From assembly GCA_016931995.1 (NCBI GenBank), contig JAFGDS010000017.1, positions 1-64,000 of the forward strand: a stretch of 64,000 bases of DNA, given 5' to 3'. This document shows positions 18,151 through 25,900 of this stretch, in pieces. Position 1 is the stretch's first letter. Each line of letters begins with the position of its first letter. The position numbers and the translations under genes are program-made. The notes under the pieces were generated by a model, which searched no databases, had not been told where the DNA came from, and was given only the letters and a program-made list of their open reading frames with translations. The stretch is from Pirellulales bacterium. Lineage in GTDB: Bacteria > Planctomycetota > Planctomycetia > Pirellulales > Thermoguttaceae.

Positions 18151-19526
18151 ACTCGTTGGACTATCGCGGTTCGCTGGAAGACGAAGCCGCGCTGGCCGCG
18201 GCGCTTAGCCAGGCGGGCGACGAGCCCGACGCGGCCTCGGCCCGCGCCGCCCTGCTGGCCCAAGCCGCCGCCCTCGTGCCCGAAGCGTCCGCCCGCCGCG
18301 CCTTTTGCGTGCCCGGGCGGATCGAGGTATTCGGCAAACACACCGACTACGCCGGCGGGCGGACGATGGTCGTCGCCGCCCAGCGCGGGCTGGCCCTGGT
18401 CGCCGCGCCCCGCGGCGATCGCGCCGTGCGGATCAGCTCCGTCACGATGGGCCAAACCGTCGCGTTCGACCTGGAGCCGGACCTCGTGCCCCAGCCGGGC
18501 CACTGGTCGAACTACCCCATGACCGTCGCCCGGCGTATCGCCCGAAACTTCCCCGGCCCGCTGGCCGGCGCCGATGTCGCCTTCGCCAGCGACCTGCCGC
18601 TGGCCGCCGGCATGAGCAGCTCCAGCGCCCTGGTCGTCGGCGTGTTCCTCGTCCTGGCCGAGATCAACCGCCTGGAAGAACGGCCCGAGTTTAAGGCCGC
18701 CATCGCCGACCCGACCGATCTGGCCGGCTACCTGGGCACGATCGAAAACGGGCAATCGTTCGGGCCCCTGGCGGGCGATCGGGGCGTCGGCACGTTCGGC
18801 GGGAGCGAGGACCACACGGCCATTCTCCACGGCCAGCCCGGCCGCATCAGCCAGTACTCGTACTGCCCCGTGCGATTCGAGCGGACCGTGGACCTGCCGC
18901 GGACGCACGTGTTCGCGGTGGCCGCAAGCGGCGTCATCGCCGAAAAAACCGGCGCGGCCAAGGACCTGTACAACGCCGTCTCCGCCCGGGCCGCGGCCTT
19001 GCTCGACGTGTGGCGCGGCGCGACCGGCCAGACCGCCCGCCACCTGGCCGAGATCCTGGCCACCGGACCCGGCGCGGCCGAGCGGCTCGCCCGGCACGTG
19101 GCGGCCTCGCGCCGCGACGATTTCGACGCCGACTCGCTCGCCCGGCGACTCGCGCATTTTCAGGCGGAAAGCCACGAGATCATCCCCGCGGCGGGCGACG
19201 CCCTGGTCCGGGGTGACCTGGCCGCCTTCGGCCGCGAGGCGGCTCGCTCGCAAGACCTCGCCGAGCGGCTCCTGGGCAACCAGGTGCCCGAAACCTCGGC
19301 CCTAGCCGCCCTGGCCCTGCAGTGCGGGGCCGACGCCGCCAGCAGCTTCGGCGCCGGCTTCGGCGGCAGCGTCTGGGCCTTGGTCGCGCGCACCCGGGCC
19401 GACTCGTTCCTGGACCAATGGCGCGAGGCTTACGCCTCCGCCTTTCCCCACCGCGCCCCGATGGCCGCCTTCTTCACCACCTCCGCTGGCCCCGGCGCGT
19501 TGCGCGTCGTCCATCGCCTCTTCTGA
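18147..19526 (+). CDS. GHMP-family sugar kinase (galactokinase-like)
   Basis: Phosphorylates a sugar at C1 by homology. The 459-residue protein has the galactokinase-type signature PGRIEVFGKHTDYAGGRT (about residue 55), the GHMP ATP-binding loop DLPLAAGMSSSSALV (about 150) and a C-terminal Gly-rich motif SSFGAGFGGSVWALV. HTDYAGG in place of the classical EHTDYNGG and other deviations leave the actual sugar open. The start is inferred to be TTG at 18147, which overlaps the previous stop (TTGA) and has GAGGTG 5 bases upstream; no ATG fits the N-terminus. This argues for translational coupling with the nucleotidyltransferase. Confidence 0.85.
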   Translation: MNSLDYRGSLEDEAALAAALSQAGDEPDAASARAALLAQAAALVPEASARRAFCVPGRIEVFGKHTDYAGGRTMVVAAQRGLALVAAPRGDRAVRISSVTMGQTVAFDLEPDLVPQPGHWSNYPMTVARRIARNFPGPLAGADVAFASDLPLAAGMSSSSALVVGVFLVLAEINRLEERPEFKAAIADPTDLAGYLGTIENGQSFGPLAGDRGVGTFGGSEDHTAILHGQPGRISQYSYCPVRFERTVDLPRTHVFAVAASGVIAEKTGAAKDLYNAVSARAAALLDVWRGATGQTARHLAEILATGPGAAERLARHVAASRRDDFDADSLARRLAHFQAESHEIIPAAGDALVRGDLAAFGREAARSQDLAERLLGNQVPETSALAALALQCGADAASSFGAGFGGSVWALVARTRADSFLDQWREAYASAFPHRAPMAAFFTTSAGPGALRVVHRLF

Positions 19527-19882
19527 AGACGACGACCGCCGCTCCGACGACGCCGCTGCCGGTCTGTCCAGAAGGCATTTCTCAAGGGATCGCCCCATTA
19601 CCCCCTTGCGAAGCCATCTGCCCTTGCCGGGCAACACTCCACGCCGATCGCCGATATGTTGCCTTTGGTCTCCCCTCCCGGCCGCCCCAGGATAGGCTGT
19701 TCGCGTTGAATCGTCTTTGCTAGGATGAATCACCCACGCGTGACCTCGCCGGGCGCCCGCGGCTTCGCGTTGGGTGTCCCGGTTCAGCGGTGCGAATACC
19801 ACCCACAATTGTGGTGGATACGGCCAGGTGAAATGGCCAACGTCCAATCGCAGCACGCGAACACGGGATTAAAACCACACAC
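19527..19882. other. Intergenic region upstream of tRNA-Arg
   Basis: No convincing coding frame. It contains an imperfect palindrome around CCACCCACAATTGTGGTGG (about 19799-19818) and GGCCA-N7-TGGCC just after it. The promoter of the downstream tRNA should lie here, but no clear -35/-10 pair was recognised. Confidence 0.4.
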
Positions 19883-19955
<73 letters not shown>

Positions 19956-20220
19956 CTGATTCCTCTTGCCCGTGACCGTGGGAACGGGATGGGTGTGGGG
20001 TTCACGCGTGGGCAAGACCGGGACGGCTCCCCGATGCGGGCAACGTCGTTTCGCGGTTGCCACGCGACGCGAGGGGGTGCCTCTCCACGTGCGTCGCGGT
20101 GGTGGCGGGTCGCACTCAAGGTCCAGGCCCAGCCGGCGTCCTGACCGGGCTCATCTTTGTCGCGCGTTCGCGCGAGGGTAACCCCGGTGTTACCCCGCGA
20201 CCACCCCCCGCCCAGGTAGT
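19956..20220. other. Spacer between two convergent tRNA genes
   Basis: No supported gene. A GC-rich hairpin region is present around 20165-20205 (CGCGCGTTCGCGCG, then GGGTAAC-N6-GTTACCC). That may end transcription of tRNA-Arg, but it has no T-run. Confidence 0.35.
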
Positions 20221-20260
20221 AGAAAAAGCCCCGGCGTAACTCTTTGTTACGTCGGGGCTT
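20221..20260 (-). terminator. Intrinsic terminator of tRNA-Gln
   Basis: Read on the minus strand, AAGCCCCGACGTAAC, a short loop and GTTACGCCGGGGCTT form a 15-bp stem with one G-U pair. It is followed directly by TTTTTCT. It lies a few bases after the 3' end of tRNA-Gln, in the right orientation. Confidence 0.85.
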
Positions 20261-20265
20261 AGGAA

Positions 20266-20336
20266 CTGGGGAACGAGGATTTGAACCTCGACTAACTGAT
20301 CCAGAGTCAGTCGTGCTGCCGTTACACTATTCCCCA
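20266..20336 (-). tRNA. tRNA-Gln (anticodon CTG)
   Basis: A 71-base cloverleaf on the minus strand. The acceptor stem is TGGGGAA/TTCCCCA and the D-arm contains AGTGTAACGGCAGCAC. The anticodon stem is ACTGA/TCAGT with loop CTCTGGA (anticodon CTG, reading CAG). The T-arm is CGAGGTTCAAATCCTCG and the discriminator base is G. CCA is not encoded. Confidence 0.95.
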
Positions 20337-20534
20337 AAAGTGGCAGTAAAACGCCGAGGATGTCTTCAAACATATAGGGTTAAGGGGACCCGGCGTCAAG
20401 GGGGGCCGGGAGTTGCGGCTGGAAGAGGGTGGCTCTAGAATGGGGCTCGGCCCGCTGCATATGGCGACATGGGGACACGCGGGGCGCGGTCGTGCGCCGT
20501 CGCCGAGGTGGCGCGGCCACGAGGGTTCGCGGAT

Positions 20535-22223
20535 ATGGCACTATTGCGTGCGGTTGTCGGTCTTGAGCCGGGACAGGTCTTTGCGCTGGAGGGCGAGTCA
20601 ACGATCCTCGGGCGTAGCCCCGACTGCGACATCGTTCTGGACGTCGGCGCGGTCAGCCGCCAACACGCGCGGGTGTCGTATGTGGACGGCGGGTACTACA
20701 TCGAGGATCTCAACAGCCGTAACGGCACGTATCTGAACGATCGGCTGGTGAGCGGCCGCCAGCGGCTGGCCGACAACGATCGGGTGCGGATTTGCGACCT
20801 GGTGTTCGCGTTTCGCGCGGGGCCGGGCGAGGCGGACCCGATCGAGGGCGGCACGGTCACTCTCGAGCAGCGCGAGGCCATGCTGGTCGACGATGGGCGA
20901 TCGACCACCGGGTCCACGGTCATGTCGAAGCTGGACGCCTCGGCCGGTCAGACCGGCGCGAGGCTTCGGCTTCAGCCCGAGGCCAAGCTCAAGGCTCTCG
21001 TCGAGATCGGGCAGAGCCTTGGCCGAGCGCTTGCCCCGGCCGAGGTTCTTCCGCGGATTTTGGACGGGCTGTTCTCGATCTTCCCGCAGGCGGATCGGGG
21101 TTTCATCGTGCTCAGGGCGCCGGACTCCGGCCGGCTGGTACCCATGGCGCTGAAGCATCGCCGGGATTCCGAGGCCGACACCATACGGCTGAGCCGCACG
21201 ATCGTCAACGAGGTGATGCATCGGCGCGAGGCGATTCTCTCGGCGGACGCGACGACCGACGCGCGGTTTGACATGGCGGAGAGCATCGTCGACTTTCACA
21301 TACGCTCGATGATGTGCGCGCCGCTGGTCGGCACGAACGGCGAGGCGCTCGGGGTGATCCAGATCGACACGCTCGATCAGCACAGCCGGTTCAGCAAGGA
21401 GGATCTGGACGTGCTGGTGAGCGTGGCTGGTCAGGCCGCCTTCGCGGTGGAGAACGCCCAGCTCCACGAGGCGGCGCTGCGCGAGCGGGCGCTCGCGCAC
21501 GAACTGGCGATCGCCCACGAAGTGCAGCAGGGTTTCTTGCCCGACGGGCATCCCGCCATCCCCGGCTACGGCTTTTTCGATTTCTACGAGCCGGCCAACC
21601 AGCTCGGCGGCGACTATTACGATTACGTGTGGCTGGGCGACGGACGCTGGGCCGTGGTGTTGGCCGACGTGTCGGGCAAGGGCATCTCCGCCGCGCTGTT
21701 GATGGCGCGGCTGTCGGCCGAGGTCCGCTACAATCTGGCCAGCCAGGCGTCGCTGCCCGAGGCCGTGCGGGAAATCAACCGCGTGCTGTGCCAGAATCGC
21801 TGGGAAGATCGGTTCATCACGATGATCCTGGGCGTGCTCGATCCACGGTCGCATCGGGTGTCGTTCGTCAACGCGGGGCACATGCCGCCGCTTCTGCACG
21901 GGCAGCGCGCCACGTGCGAGGCGGTGACCCACGCCCAGACGGGCCTGCCGCTGGGCGTCGATCGGGACGTGACCTACGTGGAGACGACCGTGCCCCTGCG
22001 GCCGGGCGACTCCCTTACGCTGTATTCCGACGGCATCACGGAAGCGATGAACGACGCGGGCGACCTCTACGGCCGGTCGCGCTTGTGGGCCCGGGTGGAC
22101 GGAGTGGACGAGCCGGACGTGGCCGTGCTGGGGCGCACGATCCTCGACGACGTCAAACGGTTCGTCGGCAACCGGCCGCAAAGCGACGACATGTGCATGA
22201 CGTGCTTCGGACGGCTTGCGTGA
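20535..22223 (+). CDS. FHA-GAF-SpoIIE (PP2C-type) serine phosphatase
   Basis: A 562-residue cytoplasmic signalling protein. An N-terminal FHA phosphothreonine-binding domain (GRSPDCDIVL, SRQHARV, LNSRNGTYLND; about residues 10-90) is followed by a GAF sensor domain (about 160-320). A C-terminal PP2C/SpoIIE phosphatase domain (about 340-560) carries metal-binding Asp residues in GGDYYDYV, LADVSGKGISA and LYSDGITEA. Such proteins dephosphorylate anti-sigma antagonists or other Ser/Thr phosphoproteins, with the FHA domain targeting partners. The ATG at 20535 begins the FHA domain directly; the open frame upstream of it has no recognisable domain. The downstream gene is convergent, so this is probably monocistronic. 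Confidence 0.92.
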   Translation: MALLRAVVGLEPGQVFALEGESTILGRSPDCDIVLDVGAVSRQHARVSYVDGGYYIEDLNSRNGTYLNDRLVSGRQRLADNDRVRICDLVFAFRAGPGEADPIEGGTVTLEQREAMLVDDGRSTTGSTVMSKLDASAGQTGARLRLQPEAKLKALVEIGQSLGRALAPAEVLPRILDGLFSIFPQADRGFIVLRAPDSGRLVPMALKHRRDSEADTIRLSRTIVNEVMHRREAILSADATTDARFDMAESIVDFHIRSMMCAPLVGTNGEALGVIQIDTLDQHSRFSKEDLDVLVSVAGQAAFAVENAQLHEAALRERALAHELAIAHEVQQGFLPDGHPAIPGYGFFDFYEPANQLGGDYYDYVWLGDGRWAVVLADVSGKGISAALLMARLSAEVRYNLASQASLPEAVREINRVLCQNRWEDRFITMILGVLDPRSHRVSFVNAGHMPPLLHGQRATCEAVTHAQTGLPLGVDRDVTYVETTVPLRPGDSLTLYSDGITEAMNDAGDLYGRSRLWARVDGVDEPDVAVLGRTILDDVKRFVGNRPQSDDMCMTCFGRLA

Positions 22224-22251
22224 CGCAACGCGCCGGGAGCGCCGGCAGTGC

Positions 22252-22336
22252 GCGCCATTTGGCTTTGCCCGTGTCCTAGGCTGCCGGAATACGCGCACTG
22301 GCGGAGCCAGTGGCACGCGCGCGGAGCCAGTGGTAT
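22252..22336. repeat. Degenerate family A repeat
   Basis: An intact right arm CACTGGC-GGA-GCCAGTGGCAC at 22296-22316 is preceded by a decayed left arm (GCCATTTGGCTTTGCCCGTG). A partial duplicate, GGAGCCAGTGGTAT, follows at 22323-22336. The region lies between two convergent genes. Confidence 0.65.
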
Positions 22337-22407
22337 GCGCGCGCCGCCGCGCTTTCGGAGCCGATGGCAGACGCGAACGAGAGGAGGGCGGATCCCCTCG
22401 CCTCTGG

Positions 22408-22433
22408 CCCCTTTCCCGCGGGCGGGAGAGGGG
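22408..22433. repeat. Palindrome, family B copy 2
   Basis: CCCCTTTCCCGC, loop GG, then GCGGGAGAGGGG. It differs from the copy at 8994-9019 by one stem base and the loop, and shares the flanking CCCTCGCC and AG. It ends 4 bases from the stop of the glycosyltransferase at 22437. Confidence 0.8.
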
Positions 22434-22436
22434 AGG

Positions 22437-23576
22437 TTACGCGCGGCCGAGCAGGTCGTCGTAGAGGGCGGCCATCTTCTCCATTCGGCGGGCGAAGGAG
22501 AAGTCGGCCTCGATCCTCGCGCGGGCGGATTGGGCCAATGCGCGCCGCAGCGCGGCGTCGCCGAGCATCCGTCCCAACGCGTCGGCCAACGCCGGGACGT
22601 CGCCCGGCTCGACCAAAAGGCCCTGCTCGTCCGATACAACTAGATGCTCCACGCCGACCAGCCGCGTGGCGACGACGGGCACCTCCATGGCCATGGCTTC
22701 GAGGAGGACGTTGGGCAGTCCCTCGCGGATGCTGCTCAAGACGAACACGTCCATGGCCTCGAAAAGATCGAAGGCGTCGCCGCGCTGTCCGAGCAGCCGG
22801 ACGCGGTCCGACCGGCCCAACTCGGCCAGCATGGACTCGAGCCGGGCGCGATCCGCGCCGTCGCCGACGACGATCAGATCGAAATCGAGCCCGCGGCTCA
22901 GCAGCGAATCGGCCGCGCGGACGAGGCCCTCGAAATTCTTCTCGTCGGAGAGGCGGCCCATGGCGCCGACCAGAAGCCGGTCGGGCGCGAAGCCCAGGCG
23001 TCGTTTGGCCTCCGGCGGCCTGGTGCGCCGCGTCCAGCGTTCCGTGTCGATCGCGTTGTGGACGACGACGCACCGGTCGGCGGGCATGCGGGTGTCCAGG
23101 CACCGACGACGCAGATCCTCCGAGACGCACACAACGCGTTCATAGTGGCGAAGGCAGAGCCGGTCGATGGCGTAATATAATGGCGTCCGACGCGTGTATT
23201 GGACCCATCCGTGCACGGTGCTCATCAGCCGCATCGGATGGAACCACCGCAGCACGAGCCCAATGGCGTTGGTCTTGTAGTCGTGGCTGTGCCAGATGGC
23301 CACGTTTTCGCGGCGGCACACGGCCAGAAGGCGGCGGACGACGCGGAAATCGAACGGCCCCCGATCGTCGATCTCGTCCAGCGGCGCGTCGAGATCCCGC
23401 GCCCTGGCGCGAATCGACCCGAAACCCGGATCGCCGGGCGGACGGAGATAGGCGCATCGAGCCCGGTAGCCCAGCGGCGGCAAATAGCGCGGCGAATGGA
23501 GGATCGTTTTCTCGGGTCCGCCACCCGCGCCGGTGACCATGCGGGCGTGGAGCACGCAGGGCAGTTCACTCGGCAT
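22437..23576 (-). CDS. Glycosyltransferase family 4
   Basis: A 379-residue GT-B retaining glycosyltransferase, last gene of the exopolysaccharide cluster. The C-terminal nucleotide-sugar-binding half shows VGAMGRLSDEKNFEGLVRA, VVGDGADRARLE and the E-x7-E motif in SSIREGLPNVLLEAMAMEVP. The N-terminal acceptor domain includes an HSHDYKTNAIG stretch. The ATG at 23576 (MPSELPCVLHARMV) is chosen because the upstream frame runs into the preceding gene; the overlap with that gene is 11 bases. Donor and acceptor sugars are unknown. Confidence 0.88.
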   Translation of the reverse strand: MPSELPCVLHARMVTGAGGGPEKTILHSPRYLPPLGYRARCAYLRPPGDPGFGSIRARARDLDAPLDEIDDRGPFDFRVVRRLLAVCRRENVAIWHSHDYKTNAIGLVLRWFHPMRLMSTVHGWVQYTRRTPLYYAIDRLCLRHYERVVCVSEDLRRRCLDTRMPADRCVVVHNAIDTERWTRRTRPPEAKRRLGFAPDRLLVGAMGRLSDEKNFEGLVRAADSLLSRGLDFDLIVVGDGADRARLESMLAELGRSDRVRLLGQRGDAFDLFEAMDVFVLSSIREGLPNVLLEAMAMEVPVVATRLVGVEHLVVSDEQGLLVEPGDVPALADALGRMLGDAALRRALAQSARARIEADFSFARRMEKMAALYDDLLGRA

Positions 23577-24771
23577 GTGCCACCTCGTCGTCGCGGTGAG
23601 AGTCAATCGGTTGGAACACCGCCAGTTGCTCGAATCGGGCAGCCTTATCGGTCCAGTCTTCCCCGGCCAAACGCCGCCGCGCAACGGCTTGCGCGGTGGG
23701 AAGCCCTTCGGCCAGGCGTTGCCGCACGCGGGCGGAGAACTCCTCCGGCGTGGCCACCAGGTCGAGCGCGTCCGCCCAGGCGCGGTTGGCCGGCAGATCG
23801 CGCACGACGGCGGGTTTGCCGCTGGCCAGATATTCCTTGAGCTTCAACGGCTGCGACTCGCGCAAGCCCGGGGCGTCCAGATAGGGCATCACCAACACGT
23901 CGGCCTCGCGGGCGAAGGCCGGCAGCCGCGCGTAGGGCACCGCCGGCACGTGAACGACTCGTGGGATCGCGAATAGCTCGGCCGGTTCGTCGGACCGCGG
24001 TCCGACGAACGCCATCGTGCCGCGCGACAGATCATCGGCAAGCCGACGGACGAAGCCAACGTCCATTTGCCAGTCAATCGAGCCCCAAAAGAGGACCAGC
24101 GGTCGCGCGAGCCTCGCCAACTCGGCCGGCGACTCGTCGGCCACGTCGCGCCAACGCGCCAAATCCACTCCGTGCGTGAGCAACTCCGACGCGCGGCCCC
24201 AGGCGGCCAATCGGTCCTGGAGCTTCTCGCTCACCGCGATCAGCACGTCGGCCCGGCGGGCCAATCGCTCCTCCATGGGCTCGATCGCCGACCGGTCCAG
24301 GCTGGGCCATTTGCTGAAGTCGTCGACGCAGTAGTACACCCAGCGATCGACCGGCAGCCGGCCCACCAGATCCGCCACGATCGGCACCGTGGTGACGGCC
24401 ACAACCGGGCGGCGGGCGGCTTGGAGAATCGGCGCGAGCTGGCGGCAGAGGAGCCGGGCGTTTAGCCGGCGGCCCACCACTGGGCCAAACGTCGGCCACA
24501 TGCGCGGATTGAGCACCCGGGGATTGTCGGCGGCCGGTTCGTCGGCCGGTCGCGGCACGCGCGGCGACGCCCAACTTCGTAGCTTTTGGATTCCGCGACA
24601 GAACGTTATGTGATCCAGGGCCAGCCGCCGCATCCCGATCGTGTTTACCCAGAGCACCGGATACCGCGGCAACAGGCGGCGGACGAGGTGTTGGCAGCTC
24701 GATGGGTGCCGTCCCCAGTCATCGGAGAAGACCAGCAGCGTCGCGGGCGCGGCTTCTTTGGGCTCACTCAC
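23566..24771 (-). CDS. Glycosyltransferase, TuaH-like
   Basis: A 401-residue GT-B-type transferase resembling those in teichuronic-acid and exosortase-linked polysaccharide loci. Visible features are LLVFSDDWGRHPSSCQH at the N-terminus, YYCVDDFSKWPSLD near residue 165, LLTHGVDLARW near 215 and a C-terminal VLVMPYLDAPGLRESQPLK donor-site region. Two starts are possible: ATG at 24786 without a ribosome site, or GTG at 24771 with GAGGAA 7 bases upstream. The GTG is preferred. It overlaps the preceding gene by 8 bases, which points to translational coupling. Confidence 0.82.
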   Translation of the reverse strand: MSEPKEAAPATLLVFSDDWGRHPSSCQHLVRRLLPRYPVLWVNTIGMRRLALDHITFCRGIQKLRSWASPRVPRPADEPAADNPRVLNPRMWPTFGPVVGRRLNARLLCRQLAPILQAARRPVVAVTTVPIVADLVGRLPVDRWVYYCVDDFSKWPSLDRSAIEPMEERLARRADVLIAVSEKLQDRLAAWGRASELLTHGVDLARWRDVADESPAELARLARPLVLFWGSIDWQMDVGFVRRLADDLSRGTMAFVGPRSDEPAELFAIPRVVHVPAVPYARLPAFAREADVLVMPYLDAPGLRESQPLKLKEYLASGKPAVVRDLPANRAWADALDLVATPEEFSARVRQRLAEGLPTAQAVARRRLAGEDWTDKAARFEQLAVFQPIDSHRDDEVAHAE

Positions 24772-25885
24772 CGAGCATTTCCTCATAGCAGGCTTCGTAG
24801 GCCGCGTGCATGGCCCGCTCGGAAAACACCGCCTCGGCCTTGGCGCGGGCTTGCCGACGGATCGTCTCGCGCAGGGCCGCGTCGTCGGCCAGCCGGAGGA
24901 TGGCCTCGGCCAGGGCCTCGTCGTTGCCGGAAGACGCCAGAAGGCCGGTCTCGCCCGGCTCGATCATTTCGGACAGCCCGCCGACGGAGGTGGCCACCAC
25001 GGGCACGCCGGCGGCCATGGCCTCAATCACCGTGACGGGTATGCCCTCGCTGATGCTCGTCAACAGAAAGAGATCGGCGGCGGACAAGAGCCGGGCGACG
25101 TCGTGCCGAAGGCCCAGCAGGCGGACGTGCCGGCCGACGCCGCGGGTCTCGATCTCGGACATAATGGTTTGTCGTTCCGGGCCTTCGCCCACCAGGAGAA
25201 GCCGCAGTCGGTCCTGGACTTTGGCCACGCGCTGGGCAGTCCGCACGGCGGTGCAATGGTCCTTGAGATGGTCGAGCCGGGCCACCTGAATGACCACCAG
25301 GTCGTTTTCGTCGAGGCCAAGCTCGCGGCGGATGGCCGCGCGGTCGGCATCGTGCGGGGCAAACGCGCCGCCGTCGACGCCGTTGTAAACAATAGCGACG
25401 CGATCCGGGCGGATGCCTTCGTTGTGAATTAGCGCCTGGCGAACCGACTCGCCCACCGCCACGACCCTATCGCGATGGCGGAGCATGAGCCGGTTGAAGA
25501 CGATGCGGCGCCGCCTGGGGTAGTCCGGAAACCACCGGCCGTGCTCGGTGAAGAGAACGGGAGGCCGGGTCGTGCCCAGCCGGGCGGCCAAGGCGTAGAA
25601 GAACGGCGTGTATTGATGGGCGTGGACCAGCGCGACGCGATGTTGGCGCCACAGCCGGGCGAGACGCCTCATGCACCGCGGGTCGATGCCCGGATGACGC
25701 CCCACCACCTCGACCGGGAATCCCTCGTCGCGGAGTTCCTCGCCGAGAGGTCCCCGCTCCTCAAGACAGAAAAACACAAACTGGTAGCGGTCCCGCAACC
25801 GTCGCGCCAGCCGCGCGGCGAGCACCTCGGCCCCACCGACGGTGAGGCCATGAAGGAGTTGGCAGACTGTGGGATTGGCTTTCAT
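24764..25885 (-). CDS. Glycosyltransferase family 4
   Basis: A 373-residue GT-B glycosyltransferase. The N-terminus LLHGLTVGGAEVLAARLARR is typical of GT4 enzymes. The C-terminal donor domain shows VARLDHLKDHCTAVRTAQRV, LLVGEGPERQTI and SISEGIPVTVIEAMAAGVPV, which contains the catalytic E-x7-E. The start is ATG at 25885; GTG two codons upstream (25891) is also possible. It lies 15 bases after the asparagine-synthetase-like gene, in the same operon. The sugar is not identifiable. Confidence 0.88.
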   Translation of the reverse strand: MKANPTVCQLLHGLTVGGAEVLAARLARRLRDRYQFVFFCLEERGPLGEELRDEGFPVEVVGRHPGIDPRCMRRLARLWRQHRVALVHAHQYTPFFYALAARLGTTRPPVLFTEHGRWFPDYPRRRRIVFNRLMLRHRDRVVAVGESVRQALIHNEGIRPDRVAIVYNGVDGGAFAPHDADRAAIRRELGLDENDLVVIQVARLDHLKDHCTAVRTAQRVAKVQDRLRLLLVGEGPERQTIMSEIETRGVGRHVRLLGLRHDVARLLSAADLFLLTSISEGIPVTVIEAMAAGVPVVATSVGGLSEMIEPGETGLLASSGNDEALAEAILRLADDAALRETIRRQARAKAEAVFSERAMHAAYEACYEEMLGE

Positions 25886-25900
25886 GTGCACGAGCGCGAT

